A stretch of 64,000 nucleotides of DNA from an uncultured bacterium (GTDB taxonomy: Bacteria > Verrucomicrobiota > Lentisphaeria > Victivallales > UBA1829): NCBI GenBank assembly GCA_949297765.1, contig CASFTV010000009.1, positions 61,360 through 125,359 of the forward strand, written 5' to 3'. Below are positions 9,850-19,245 of the stretch, piece after piece. Within the stretch, counting starts at the first letter, position 1; each line of letters starts with the position of its first letter. Below the pieces are notes generated by a model, which saw nothing but the letters and a program-made list of their open reading frames with translations, did no database searches and was not told the origin of the DNA. The translations under genes and the position numbers were made by a program.

Positions 9850-9910
9850 AGTGTGAAGTGAGGAGTGTGAAATTTGTTTTTTGGAATGGATGGAAGATGG
9901 CGGGGGATTT

Positions 9911-9996
9911 CGTGCTCCGCACGACCAGCGTTTCGCCGCTGGACCGCGACAAGGACACCCTGTCCTTGACCCGAGAAAAATGCTGACGCATTTTTC
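9911..9996. repeat. Array of four consecutive perfect hairpins in intergenic DNA
   Basis: Four stem-loops lie almost end to end. CGTGC-tcc-GCACG at 9911-9923. CCAGCG-tttcgc-CGCTGG at 9925-9942. CAAGGACA-ccc-TGTCCTTG at 9950-9968. GAAAAATGC-tgac-GCATTTTTC at 9975-9996. All stems are perfect (5, 6, 8 and 9 bp). The array lies in the 178-nt gap between the GH99-like gene and GH35, 31 nt ahead of the GH35 start codon. No coding frame explains it. It could be a repetitive intergenic element, a processing or attenuation structure, or a structured leader for GH35. Confidence 0.75.
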
Positions 9997-10027
9997 CGTA
10001 ACTGTTGGATGAAGGAGAAGTTGTTGG

Positions 10028-11797
10028 ATGAAAGCGGCTATTCAGGATGGAGAATTTCGGATTGATGGAAAACCGTTCCGGATTCTGTCGGGTGAAATGC
10101 ATTATTTCAGGATTCCGCGCGACTGCTGGGAAGATCGCCTCCGGAAGCTCAAGGCATGTGGACTGAATACGGTTTCCACCTATATGCCGTGGAATCTGCA
10201 TGAGCGCGTTCAGGGAACATTTGATTTTTCCGGGAGGCTGGATATTCATTCGTTTCTGGAATTGGCGGATGGACTCGGGCTGAAAGTGATTCTTCGTCCG
10301 GGGCCGTATATTTGCTCGGAGTGGGAATTCGGAGGGTTTCCGGCATGGCTTCTGACAATCCCGGGACTGCGTCTGCGCTGTTCCGAAGAACAGTATCTGG
10401 AATGTGTAAGACGGTATTTTGAGGCGGTTTTCCGCGAAGTTCGGGAGTTTTACTCGAAAAATGTGATCCTGTTTCAGATTGAAAACGGATATGCGTCCTA
10501 CGGAAATGATATGGAGTATTATCGGTTTCTCAAAAAGCTGGTGGACGACAGCGGATATGAGAATGTGGTGATCGCCGCCGATGGAGACAGCGACTCCCGG
10601 ATTTCCACCGCGGTTCCTCCCGGAGTCTGGCGGACTCTGATGTGCGGACGCGAAAATCCGGTTCCGCAGCTCGAATTCAATCAGGCGGAGCAGCCCGATA
10701 TGCCGCAGTTGATTATTGAGTACTGGAACGGGCAGCACATGGCGACCGGTGAACCGATCCGTCTGCGCGATCCGAAGCAGATCGTCAACAATCTGGAAAA
10801 AGCGCTCGAATGGGGTGCGCACATCAATCTCTACATGTTTCACGGAGGGACCTCGTTCGGATTCATGAACGGATCCATGAAAACATTCAACGGATGGTAC
10901 ACTCAGCTGGTCTCCAGCTACGACACCTGTGCGCCGCTCTCCGAGTCCGGCGATGTGACGGAACTGTATCGGATGTACCGGACGCTGTTTGCAAAGTACA
11001 ATCCGGAGTTTTCCGCGGATACGCCGATTCCGGAGGATTCGCGCAAATGTGCGTATGGAGAAATTCCGCTGACAGAGTTTGCCTCCCTTTCCGGAAATCT
11101 GGATGCGCTCTCGACATGCACTCGGACTTCCGCCTCTCCGCTGACTCTGGAAGAGGTCGGCGGAGATTATGGGTTTGTCCGTTACACCACGCATCTTGTC
11201 GCGCAGAACTTTCCGCTTCCCGTGACGCTCATCGGATATCAGGATCGCGGATGGGCATTCTACAACGGGAAAAAGATTGCGCGGTTCGGACAGGGCAAGG
11301 CGGAATTTACGATCCAGACCGGACACGGCGGAACTCTGGAGATCGTTATTGAAAACATGGGACGGAGTAATTTTTACTGTTCCATCGAAAACAACCGGAA
11401 GGGGATTTCCATCGGAGTTCAGCTGAATCATCAGCAGTTCCAGCACGGATGGACTACCGCCGCAATGCCGATGGAGGATCTTTCCCGTGTGAAATTTGCT
11501 CCGTTCCCGGAGAATTCCGTTCCGGCATGTCCCGGCTTTTTCCGGGGAAAATTCTTCATCGGCGGAGATGTTGCGGACACCTTTCTTGCAGTTCCCTCCG
11601 GCCGGTGCGGATTCTGCAGAATCAACGGGATTCTGCTGGGGCGTTATGACTGGCAGGGACCGCTCCACACGCTGTATCTCCCGGCCTCATTTCTCCGGAA
11701 AGGAGAGAACATTGTAGAGGTCTTTGAGTATGAATCGCTGGAGCGTCCCGTCGTCGTATTTCTGGATCATCCGCTTGGTGTTCTCCGTCTGGAATGA
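10028..11797 (+). CDS. GH35 beta-galactosidase-like protein lacking the usual acid/base Glu
   Basis: 589 aa, no signal peptide. GH35 features are clear: FRILSGEMHYFRIPRDCW at the N-terminus, RPGPYICSEWEFGGFPAWL (residues 90-108), a nucleophile region IIEYWNGQ (Glu 231) and HGGTSFGFMNG. In active GH35 enzymes the acid/base residue is the second Glu of Q-V-E-N-E-Y. Here the motif is QIENGYASYG, so residue 154 is Gly (GGA at 10487-10489; one base from GAA). The C-terminal half holds jelly-roll sequences as in the family. It may be an inactive or mutated enzyme, a binding protein, or an error in the read. It is last in the plus-strand run beginning at 3628, but the hairpin array may separate its expression. 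Confidence 0.9.
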   Translation: MKAAIQDGEFRIDGKPFRILSGEMHYFRIPRDCWEDRLRKLKACGLNTVSTYMPWNLHERVQGTFDFSGRLDIHSFLELADGLGLKVILRPGPYICSEWEFGGFPAWLLTIPGLRLRCSEEQYLECVRRYFEAVFREVREFYSKNVILFQIENGYASYGNDMEYYRFLKKLVDDSGYENVVIAADGDSDSRISTAVPPGVWRTLMCGRENPVPQLEFNQAEQPDMPQLIIEYWNGQHMATGEPIRLRDPKQIVNNLEKALEWGAHINLYMFHGGTSFGFMNGSMKTFNGWYTQLVSSYDTCAPLSESGDVTELYRMYRTLFAKYNPEFSADTPIPEDSRKCAYGEIPLTEFASLSGNLDALSTCTRTSASPLTLEEVGGDYGFVRYTTHLVAQNFPLPVTLIGYQDRGWAFYNGKKIARFGQGKAEFTIQTGHGGTLEIVIENMGRSNFYCSIENNRKGISIGVQLNHQQFQHGWTTAAMPMEDLSRVKFAPFPENSVPACPGFFRGKFFIGGDVADTFLAVPSGRCGFCRINGILLGRYDWQGPLHTLYLPASFLRKGENIVEVFEYESLERPVVVFLDHPLGVLRLE

Positions 11798-11826
11798 GCC
11801 GGAGAACGGGCGGAGTTCCGGAGGAA

Positions 11827-13277
11827 TCACGGCTTCGCGGAAGTCGGAAGAGAGTTTCTTTTCAGACCGTTCAGAACAGCTGTTTTACGGTCGGGATTCT
11901 TGTCCTTCACATACCGGTTATAGGGATCGTTCCGCTTCCGGGTATGTTCGAGCGACCAGCCGAACCATTGGTTCTGTTCGTTGCAGTATGAGTGATAGGT
12001 CCAATCCCATCCGTATTCCTCAAAAAGGCCGATTGCATCCCGGAGGTACTGCGCACCGCCCTCGGCCCATGCGACCACGGAAAATTCTCCGACAAAGATT
12101 CGCGCATTGTGCTCCATCTGGAAACGGCGGACCGGAGCAATCGCCTTGCGGAGAGCCTCCCGGTCATTTCCCTTCACCGGATAGGCAAGATCGGGAACGT
12201 CCCTGTACTGGGGATGCACGCCCTGATGCGTGTAGATCAGAGGCTCGTAGACATGAGCCTATAGAGAATGTTCTTCATTTTCAATGGAGAGAGCGTCCGG
12301 AATCCGCCCGGAGCGCCACCCAGCGGCGTGATAATGATCGGAACATCCGGATCAATGGAGCGGATCTCTTCCGCGGCTTTTTTCTGAAGTTCCCAGAAAC
12401 TGATAATTCCCCGGCTTCTCTGGCAGGGTTCATTCATCAGATCGTAGGCCCAGACATTCGGATTACCGCGGAAGCGCCGGGCGATATCGCGCCAGATCTT
12501 CAGAAACTGATCCCGATATTTCGCTTCAAAAAAGATTTTTCTCCCCTCGGGTCCTTCTCCGCCCGGCTGATGATGAAGATCCACAATCACTTTGATTCCA
12601 TACGCGCCGCAGAGATTCAAAAGCCGGTCAAGAGTCCGGAGATTGTCCTCCAGATTTCCGGAGTACTCCGCATCGCCGGAACCGGGAGACTCGATCTGAT
12701 AGCGGACCAGGTTGACATTCCAGCTCCGCAATTTTTCCAGATCGGCCTTTGAAACATGGCACCTTGAAATCTGCATTCCCCGGCGGGTTTTGTCCGCGGA
12801 AAGACGCGGCGTGTATTCCGCCTTGTAATTGCGATTGACCTTTTTCAGGAACGGTTCCTCCTCAGTGATCCGGAACGAGGAAAGATCATATTCGACCTCG
12901 CCGGGCGTTCCCTGAAGCCCCAGATAGAGCCGGGCATTCGCCGGGGAATCCGGAATGGAAAAAGAAACTTCCTTCCAGTCGAAGGTGGTCCGTTTTTCCG
13001 GATAGTGGAAAAGCGTCCCGGGGTAGGCCTGTGTCCCGTCGGGATGGCGGTAGTTCAGCATGAATTTGAGTCCGAACCACGGACGGGAGGGACGCGGAAT
13101 ATTCCATGCCCGGAGCCGGATGGAGAAGCGCAGGCTTTTCCCGGCATACTCCTGCAATTTCAGCCCGACATTCGGCATATCGGCATGATCCTGAAATTCC
13201 TTTTCAACTTTCACTCGCAGATAACGCCGTCCGTCCCGCACTTCAATCCGGCTGTATTTTCCGAAATTCCACTTCAA
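11827..13277 (-). pseudogene. GH5-type glycoside hydrolase, broken by a frameshift and lacking its signal peptide
   Basis: The first frame (13277-12237, TTG start) gives an N-terminal beta-sandwich and the first part of a cellulase-like TIM barrel, with the acid/base in WAYDLMNEP (Glu 283). It ends abruptly after MKNILYRLMSTSL. The correct continuation (AHVYEPLIYTHQGVHPQY...) lies in another frame and runs to 11827, carrying the nucleophile motif IFVGEFSV. One base appears to be missing near 12258-12262. The two catalytic residues are therefore in different frames. The N-terminus also lacks a signal peptide: the beta-sandwich frame is open back to a TAA at about 13313, inside the truncated pseudopilin, which suggests a deletion. 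Confidence 0.75.
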
Positions 13278-13855
13278 GTCCGGAGAATCCAGAGCGATTT
13301 AACACTCTTCCAGTCTGACTCCCCGACAATCGCGCTTCCGGAGCGGATCGTTGTAATTTTCCGCCACCGGGTCTCATCACTTTCGAGCTTTTCAAAGTAG
13401 AGGAGTGCCCATCCGCCGGAGTTCAGAGGAGGAATCCGGCTGTAATTGTTCACACTGCAGACAACATAGCTGCTGCCATACCCGGCGCACTCGGCTGCCC
13501 CGCCGCTGTACCACGGGGAATTCTGGAGGAGTCCGACCGCCGGACAGAAAAACACTCCGCCGGGCAGTTTGTTGATTCCAAAACTGTTCTCGCTGAGCGT
13601 TCTTCCTTCCCGGATGCAGGACTTGAGGGTTCTTGTCCACTGATTGTTGTTCAGAGGGATCGGAAGGCGGTCGTCGAAATCGAAGGCATAGGTCATCAGC
13701 GCATATCCGATCTGTTTCTGATTCGACATGCAATGACTCTTTTTTGCCGCCTCCCTCGCCTTGTTCAGAGCCGGAAGAAGGAGCGCCGCAAGAATGGCGA
13801 TGATCGCAATGACAATAAGAAGCTCTACAAGAGTAAAATATGTTATTTTCTTCAT
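13274..13855 (-). CDS. Pseudopilin-like protein P3, C-terminally truncated
   Basis: 193 aa against 235-266 for its nine relatives. Start ATG 13855 follows AGGAG. Leader MKKITY, then [16 protein letters not shown] and [14 protein letters not shown]; the C-M-S-N-Q-K-Q and FFCPA motifs are present. The -1 residue is Tyr. The protein stops after [18 protein letters not shown], so the C-terminal His...Asp-x-His motif seen in the others is missing. Its stop overlaps the TTG of the broken GH5 gene (TTGA). The simplest reading is a deletion that removed the pseudopilin tail and the GH5 signal peptide together. Confidence 0.8.
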   Translation of the reverse strand: MKKITYFTLVELLIVIAIIAILAALLLPALNKAREAAKKSHCMSNQKQIGYALMTYAFDFDDRLPIPLNNNQWTRTLKSCIREGRTLSENSFGINKLPGGVFFCPAVGLLQNSPWYSGGAAECAGYGSSYVVCSVNNYSRIPPLNSGGWALLYFEKLESDETRWRKITTIRSGSAIVGESDWKSVKSLWILRT

Positions 13856-13915
13856 CTTAAAAAATCTCCTGAAAAGATTGTCTTCAGACTTGTTTCCTGA
13901 TTGCTTTCTGTATAA

Positions 13916-13944
13916 ATTATAGCACAGAATAAAAATTTCTGCAA
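13916..13944 (-). promoter_or_regulatory. Promoter of the P3/GH5 pair
   Basis: Minus strand TTGCAG (13944-13939), 17-nt spacer, TATAAT (13921-13916). It lies in the 100-nt gap shared with the divergent AraC gene. The -35 is poor, as at the other AraC-linked hydrolase promoters here. Confidence 0.6.
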
Positions 13945-13955
13945 GAGGTGTTCCG

Positions 13956-14816
13956 ATGAAGATATCAACCAAAGAGATGAAGAAAACAAACATATTGGCA
14001 CCGTTTCAGATCCAGATTGACTTTGCCGCCGTGGAACCCCTCGGAACGACCTGGAATCACAGCCGTCTTCCGGGGATTCACTGGAGGCTCTACCACAACG
14101 ACGCGCCCGGGGCGTTTCTGATCTATCCGGACGGACGCCGGATCGAACTTCTGCCGGACGCGCTGTATCTTCTTCTTCCGAACAACCGTCTGTCCTCGGA
14201 GAACACCGGACCGGCAAAGCAGCTTTTTCTGCATTTTTCCATTCACGGCTGTTTTGAGAATCCGGAAGAGAGTCTCTCGGTTATTCCGCTGAACCGGAAT
14301 CTGCGGATGCAGGTCGGCCGTCTCCGGAAGCGTCTGGAGCAGGAGAACGCCTCGCCGCTGACGCAGCTTCATGCCCTCCAGCTGGTTCTTCAGCTTCTGA
14401 TCGCTCTCCATGAGCGGCTCCATCTGGAGCCGATTGATTCCCGGATTTCCCGAGTCTGCGAAGCAATGAAGAACGATCCCGCGCGAAACTGGTCCAATGC
14501 GGACGGGGCGGAAATGTGCGGTCTGGCGGTCAACGCCTTCATCCGGAAATTCCGTATGGAAACCGGAATGCCGCCCTACCGCTATCTCACCTGCCTCCGC
14601 TACTCCATCGCGGCGAATCTGCTGGAGTCCAGCAGCATGGGATTGAAGGAGATCTGCGGAAAAATCGGCATCAAGGATCCCTTTCACTTTTCCCGGGAGT
14701 TCAAACGCATCTATGAACGCCCGCCCTCCGTCCACCGTAAGCGGCGCTATATTCAAACAACGGATCTTCGGCAAACTCCGGAAGAGGAATCCGGCAACCC
14801 TCCCACTCCGCGTTGA
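13956..14816 (+). CDS. AraC-family transcriptional regulator
   Basis: 286 aa. An N-terminal sensor region (residues 15-150) is followed by a two-helix-turn-helix AraC domain (about 175-270), including [22 protein letters not shown] and the second motif [22 protein letters not shown]. Start ATG 13956 with AGAGGTG upstream. It is divergent from the P3/GH5 pair with 100 nt between start codons, so it most likely controls that pair. As its target genes look damaged, its regulon may now be without function or may lie elsewhere. Confidence 0.88.
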   Translation: MKISTKEMKKTNILAPFQIQIDFAAVEPLGTTWNHSRLPGIHWRLYHNDAPGAFLIYPDGRRIELLPDALYLLLPNNRLSSENTGPAKQLFLHFSIHGCFENPEESLSVIPLNRNLRMQVGRLRKRLEQENASPLTQLHALQLVLQLLIALHERLHLEPIDSRISRVCEAMKNDPARNWSNADGAEMCGLAVNAFIRKFRMETGMPPYRYLTCLRYSIAANLLESSSMGLKEICGKIGIKDPFHFSREFKRIYERPPSVHRKRRYIQTTDLRQTPEEESGNPPTPR

Positions 14817-14873
14817 ACAGTCCGGAGAGAAACATCCCCTCCGACGGAAATGGCAGGAAAACGCCTTGTGCTC

Positions 14874-14901
14874 TTGCTTTCCGGAAAAGCTGCGGTATAG
14901 T
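14874..14901 (+). promoter_or_regulatory. Promoter of the ADP-ribosylglycohydrolase gene
   Basis: TTGCTT (14874-14879), 16-nt spacer, TATAGT (14896-14901), about 50 nt ahead of the start codon. This suggests the gene is expressed separately from the AraC gene before it. Confidence 0.55.
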
Positions 14902-14952
14902 AGCCCTCACTATCCTTGATTATACAAACACCGGATTTTATGAGGCAGCAGC

Positions 14953-16248
14953 ATGAGCGGAATTATGGAAGAATTTCACAAACTCGCCACCCAGACGGGA
15001 AACTGGATGCAGGATCGTCTCGACCGGAAAGCTCCGGGCGCAAAAGAAAAAGTGGAAGAGCTGATCGCGGATCTGAAGCGGAAAATGCAGGAACTGCGCG
15101 ATCTTCCGGATGATCCGGAACGACTCCGGCGCGAACCGGACGGACTTGAGGAAATCCGGGCGCTGCGCCCCGCAGGAGATCACGCTCCGCGCCGGGTGAA
15201 TCCGGCACAGATCGAATCGCGGATGGCGGGCGCGCTCAACGGACGTCTTGCCGGATGCACGCTCGGGGCGATCGTTGAAATGAATTCGGTGGAGGATATG
15301 GCGGTCCATGCGGAATTCGATGGAATGGCGTTCCCGCCGGAAGACTACTGGCGCACCGCCGGACAGCCGGCCTGGCACAAACGCTATCTGACCGGTATTC
15401 CGGGAACCTATACGCGGGAACACATGAACGGAGTCCCGGTGGACGACGACATCGCCTACACCCAGCTCGGACTCCTGATCCTGGAGGAGTGCGGACGCAA
15501 CTTTACAACCGCCGATGTGGGACGCATGTGGCTGAAATATCTGCCGATGGCCTGCACGGCCGAGGATATCGCGCTGAAACATCTGAAAGAGGGCATCGCG
15601 CCGGAACTCGCCGGACGGAAAGACAATCCCTACTGGGAATGGATCGGCGCGGACATCCGTTCCGATGCCTGGGGCTATGCGGCGGCGGGAAATCCCGAAC
15701 TCGCTGCGGAATGGGCATGGCGCGACGCCGTCCTGAGTCATCGCTGGAACGGCGTTTACGGAGAAATGTACTTTTCCGCGGCAATCGCGGCGGCGTTCAC
15801 CGTCGATCATCCGAGAGAGGCGCTCGAAATCGCGCTTTCGGAAATCCCCGCGGAATGCGAAATGGCGGAAACCGTCCGCTGGGCGCTGGATCGGTCGGCC
15901 GACATCCGGAATTATCGGGATGCGCGGGCGGCGGTGATGGAACGGTTCGGAGAAATGAGCTGGGTCCATACGCTGAACAACGCCGCGCTGACCATCTTCG
16001 GACTCACGATCGGCGGACGGGACTTCACCCGCGTGATCGGCGAAACAGTCGCAATGGGACTGGACAACGACTGCACCGCCGCAACCGCCGGAAGCATTGC
16101 CGGTGCGGTGATCGGCATCGAACAGATTCCTCCGCACTGGACGAAACATTTCAACGACACATCCTTCTCCTATCTGAACGGGATCGAACGCTTCTCCATC
16201 CGCGACATGACCGACCAGTTCCTGCGTTTCGCCCGCGGAGAACAGTAA
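14953..16248 (+). CDS. ADP-ribosylglycohydrolase (DraG-like) family protein
   Basis: 431 aa. The core from about residue 86 (RMAGALNGRLAGCTLGA) matches the ADP-ribosyl-[dinitrogenase reductase] glycohydrolase fold. It has the metal-binding V-D-D-D at residues 163-166 and G-L-D-N-D-C-T-A-A at about 369-377. The first 80 residues are a charged helical extension not typical of the family. There is no signal peptide, so a cytoplasmic location is likely. In glycan-degradation loci this family is common, and some members may act on nucleoside or sugar-linked substrates; the true substrate is unknown. It converges with the membrane protein at 16264-18089. Confidence 0.85.
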   Translation: MSGIMEEFHKLATQTGNWMQDRLDRKAPGAKEKVEELIADLKRKMQELRDLPDDPERLRREPDGLEEIRALRPAGDHAPRRVNPAQIESRMAGALNGRLAGCTLGAIVEMNSVEDMAVHAEFDGMAFPPEDYWRTAGQPAWHKRYLTGIPGTYTREHMNGVPVDDDIAYTQLGLLILEECGRNFTTADVGRMWLKYLPMACTAEDIALKHLKEGIAPELAGRKDNPYWEWIGADIRSDAWGYAAAGNPELAAEWAWRDAVLSHRWNGVYGEMYFSAAIAAAFTVDHPREALEIALSEIPAECEMAETVRWALDRSADIRNYRDARAAVMERFGEMSWVHTLNNAALTIFGLTIGGRDFTRVIGETVAMGLDNDCTAATAGSIAGAVIGIEQIPPHWTKHFNDTSFSYLNGIERFSIRDMTDQFLRFARGEQ

Positions 16249-16263
16249 TTCCGGAAAGCCGGA

Positions 16264-18089
16264 TCACGCATCCGGCGTTCCGTCCGCATGATTCCCGGAG
16301 AGGATCACCTCAAACGTCGGAGGTTTCCTATCCGGGATCTCACAGGAAAGAAAAAGACGGAATCCGTATCCGGATTCTCCCTTTTCACGGGAGAGAAGCC
16401 CGGCCTGGTATCCGATCGGAATGCCGTCGGTCGAGCGGGGAAGCGATGGGGGAAGAACGCCAACGACGCAGGCAGTTTTCCGCCATGCGTCCGGCGGTAT
16501 TCCAGAATCTCCACGGCGATCCGGACCATCTGATGATACGCCTCCACTTCCGTCCGGATGAAATGAACCAGAAAAAGGTTTTCTGCCAGCGTTAATTTTG
16601 TCCAGTTGAAGTATTTTTTCCGGATGGTATCCTTGTCGACACGGGCTGTTTGCATACGTTCCGGCAAAGGCATCTTTTCCGGGAAAAGGAAAAGTTCCGC
16701 CTGCATCCGGAACTGCCGGAGGAGGTACAGGTGATCCCGCAGGAAATGAACCCGAAGAAAGAAAAGCATGGAGGGAAGCGGCGGAAGCGAGCCACGGATT
16801 CCAAAACGGTTTGAAAAGACTTCCACCATTTCCAGACGGTCGGATAAAGAGTCTCTGGAACGGAAAAATTCATCCCATACGGTTGTTTCCCAGCCCATGG
16901 CGCGCGCGAATGCACGTCCGAAATTCGGAGGAGCCTCTCCCGCAAGCTGAAGCATCTCTTCCCGCGAAAACGCCCCGGACGCCAGAACCGGAGAAAGGGA
17001 TTGCAGACGCAGAACTTCCATCCGCTTCGCCACAAGTCCGGCAAACAGGGTATTGCCGCAGAGCATCCAGTCGCGCAGGCGCTCCAGCTCCGCATTCGAG
17101 CGGAAGACCACCGCTCGATCGGATGCGTTGAGCTGCAGTGTGAAACCGGAATACAAGGCGGCGATCCGAAATGCTTCCATCTCTGACAGCTGCATATTGA
17201 ACAGCATATTCCTTCCGGGCCAGTCATGGACAATGTTCTGCGGCGGCAGTTTCAGCAGAGCCTCTCTGGCGGCGAGGAACGCCGGGGCTTTCTCCAGCTC
17301 CGCCAGATGCCGCATGATCTCCCTTCTGCCGGGACGGAATTTTACCGGCTTTACACCGTCCGGAACGGATGCAATCAGCGATTTCAACGGCTCGGCATGA
17401 ATGGAGATTCCCGTCTGTTCCCGTTTTCGGAATTCCGGGAACTCAACCGATTGTCCGAGCAGACGGGAAAGCGTGGTTTTTTCCCGGGAAATTTTTCCCT
17501 CCAGGATCTTCTCGCAGACCGGAATTCCGAGCAGCAGAAGCACCCAGCATCCGATCGGGACAAACACGATTCCACTCCTCCTCCCGCCCCCTTCCCGGAT
17601 GCCGAACGCCGAGAGAAAAAGCAGAATCTGTCCGCCGAAAAAAAGAATACCCTCCATCTGCGGCGAAAACGAATGCACCATCGGGATCACTTCCGCGCAG
17701 CCGCTGATCAGAGCGCAAAGAGCGGAAATCCATCGTCGTCTCCGGAAAAGAAACGGAGCCAGCGCCAGTCCGGCCAGAGGGAACACCAGTGCAAAAAGCC
17801 AGACCCCGTATCGGAAACGGCGGACGCACGGCCACTCTTCGGCAAGAGAGAAAAGAGCCTGTCCGAGAAGAACGGATCCATACGCCCAGCTCCCGACAAA
17901 AAGAATCCCTCCGGCCGCGGCACACGCAATCGCGGGAATCTCTCCATCCAGAGTCGCCGGGAGCGGATACATCAGCAACAGCAGGAAGAACATCCACCAC
18001 AGCAGGAGTCCGCTTCCAAAGAGGAACCCCTCTCCGGGCGAATTCCGGAAGAGAATCCGGGAGACCATGGTCCGGTCTTCTCTCTGCAT
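16264..18089 (-). CDS. Membrane protein of unknown function with an apparent C-terminal frameshift
   Basis: Start ATG 18089 is preferred over upstream codons because AGGAGG lies 5-6 nt before it and the promoter lies upstream of it. Several hydrophobic segments fill roughly the first 190 residues (FGSGLLLWWMFFLLLLMYPL and others), followed by a mainly helical soluble region. The first frame ends at 16305 with an unlikely Arg/Pro-rich tail. In the next frame the text reads PRSTDGIPIGYQAGLL... to a stop at 16264, just 15 nt from the convergent gene, which looks far more like protein. One C seems to be missing from the C5 run (plus strand 16448-16452). I do not recognise the family. Confidence 0.65.
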
Positions 18090-18142
18090 GGAATCCTCCT
18101 TTTTACCGTGGGAGCAAGCGTTTTTCTGAGTTTTTATATGGT

Positions 18143-18170
18143 ATAATACACGCCGTCCGGAGAATTGCAA
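18143..18170 (-). promoter_or_regulatory. Promoter of the membrane protein gene
   Basis: Minus strand TTGCAA (18170-18165), 16-nt spacer, TATTAT (18148-18143). It lies just downstream of the GntR stop codon, giving the membrane gene its own start signal. Confidence 0.55.
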
Positions 18171-18195
18171 ATTGCGGCAGTCTCCGCTTCGGGAG

Positions 18196-19236
18196 TCATT
18201 CCCAGTGGAGGATTTCCGGTGCGCAGACGATGCGGCGGGTGCAGGAACGGTCGGTCATCACCTCCCGGAGCAGAGAGACCGCCGATTCCGCCACGCTCTC
18301 CCACGGAAAATCAACACTGTACCCGTGATAGGTTTCATTCCGGAGCGGATGATCGCAGGAAAGCGTGACGACGGATTCCGGATATTCCGCCCGGATCTTC
18401 CTGATCAACCCGGTATACTGGTTGTAGTGCAGCAGGAGAACGCGCGTCCCCCGGGACAGAAAACGCCGGATCTGTTCCTCGAAATCCGGTATTTTGAGAT
18501 TCACCTCATGAACGGAGAGTCGGCCGTCCAGGGAGCGGAGCTTTTCTCCGTACAGATGAAGAGTGTCGTCCGGAGTTTCCGCACAGAGCAGCAGGCAGCC
18601 CGTACACTGCTCCCGGAGACAAAGATTCCGGATTTTCTCCGGAACGGAGTCCTCCTGAAGAAAAACGGAGGGCAGCTCCGGATACGGTGAAGTTCCGATC
18701 GCCACGACCGGAATCTTCCGGGAGAGTTTCCGCAAATCTTCCGGGCGTCCCCGGAAGGAGATCAGGGCATCCAGCCAGGAGAACTGAAGCATCTGATCGG
18801 TCTGGATCTTTCCGGCGATTCCGTTCTGATGCAGGCGGATGTTGAACCCCTGTTCCCCGAGACAGCATCCCAGAGCCGAGATCACTCGCCAGGAACTTCC
18901 GGTGTAGTAAAACGCATCTCCTTCAAAGAAGCAGATTCCGATCAGAGGGGCCTGCACCTGTTCGGGGAAGAAACTGCGGCGCGGATTCGTATAGGTTCCG
19001 CTGCCCTGGCGGGTGATGATGTATTCGGCGTCGAGCAGTTTTTCAAACGCCTGATTCACCGTCGAACGGGAAATGCCGAGGATCTCCGCAAGCTGCCGTG
19101 ACGAGGGAACCCGCACCACCTTCCCCGGATTGTGGTAAATGATGCTCATCACATAGTTCCACGCTCTCTGGACCTGCAGGCCCTCCGAGGCGTTGCCGCT
19201 GGGACGGCTCTTCTTCTCTGATTCGACTCGTTTCAT
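18196..19236 (-). CDS. GntR/LacI-type hybrid transcriptional regulator
   Basis: 346 aa. Residues about 20-85 form a GntR winged helix (VPSSRQLAEILGISRSTVNQ, then a wing RQGSGTY). From about residue 96 (APLIGICFFEG) a LacI-type ligand-binding domain follows. It stands directly behind the five-gene esterase/deacetylase operon on the same strand, and its promoter lies in the 3' end of the sialate O-acetylesterase gene. It likely represses that operon and itself. Direct CGGAGTGTTT repeats surround its own -10 region. Confidence 0.88.
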   Translation of the reverse strand: MKRVESEKKSRPSGNASEGLQVQRAWNYVMSIIYHNPGKVVRVPSSRQLAEILGISRSTVNQAFEKLLDAEYIITRQGSGTYTNPRRSFFPEQVQAPLIGICFFEGDAFYYTGSSWRVISALGCCLGEQGFNIRLHQNGIAGKIQTDQMLQFSWLDALISFRGRPEDLRKLSRKIPVVAIGTSPYPELPSVFLQEDSVPEKIRNLCLREQCTGCLLLCAETPDDTLHLYGEKLRSLDGRLSVHEVNLKIPDFEEQIRRFLSRGTRVLLLHYNQYTGLIRKIRAEYPESVVTLSCDHPLRNETYHGYSVDFPWESVAESAVSLLREVMTDRSCTRRIVCAPEILHWE

Positions 19237-19245
19237 TGCATTTCC

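Noticed and set aside
9911..9996. CRISPR-like array
   Set aside because: The hairpins differ from each other in sequence and there are no equal repeats or spacers, nor any cas gene.
9638..11668. A minus-strand open frame of 676 codons
   Set aside because: Lies antisense to the well-supported GH35 gene and GH99-like 3' end, without recognisable motifs or a ribosome binding site.
18090..18170. Longer N-terminus for the membrane protein (start at 18170)
   Set aside because: It would place the -10 box inside the coding region; ATG 18089 has a near-perfect ribosome binding site.
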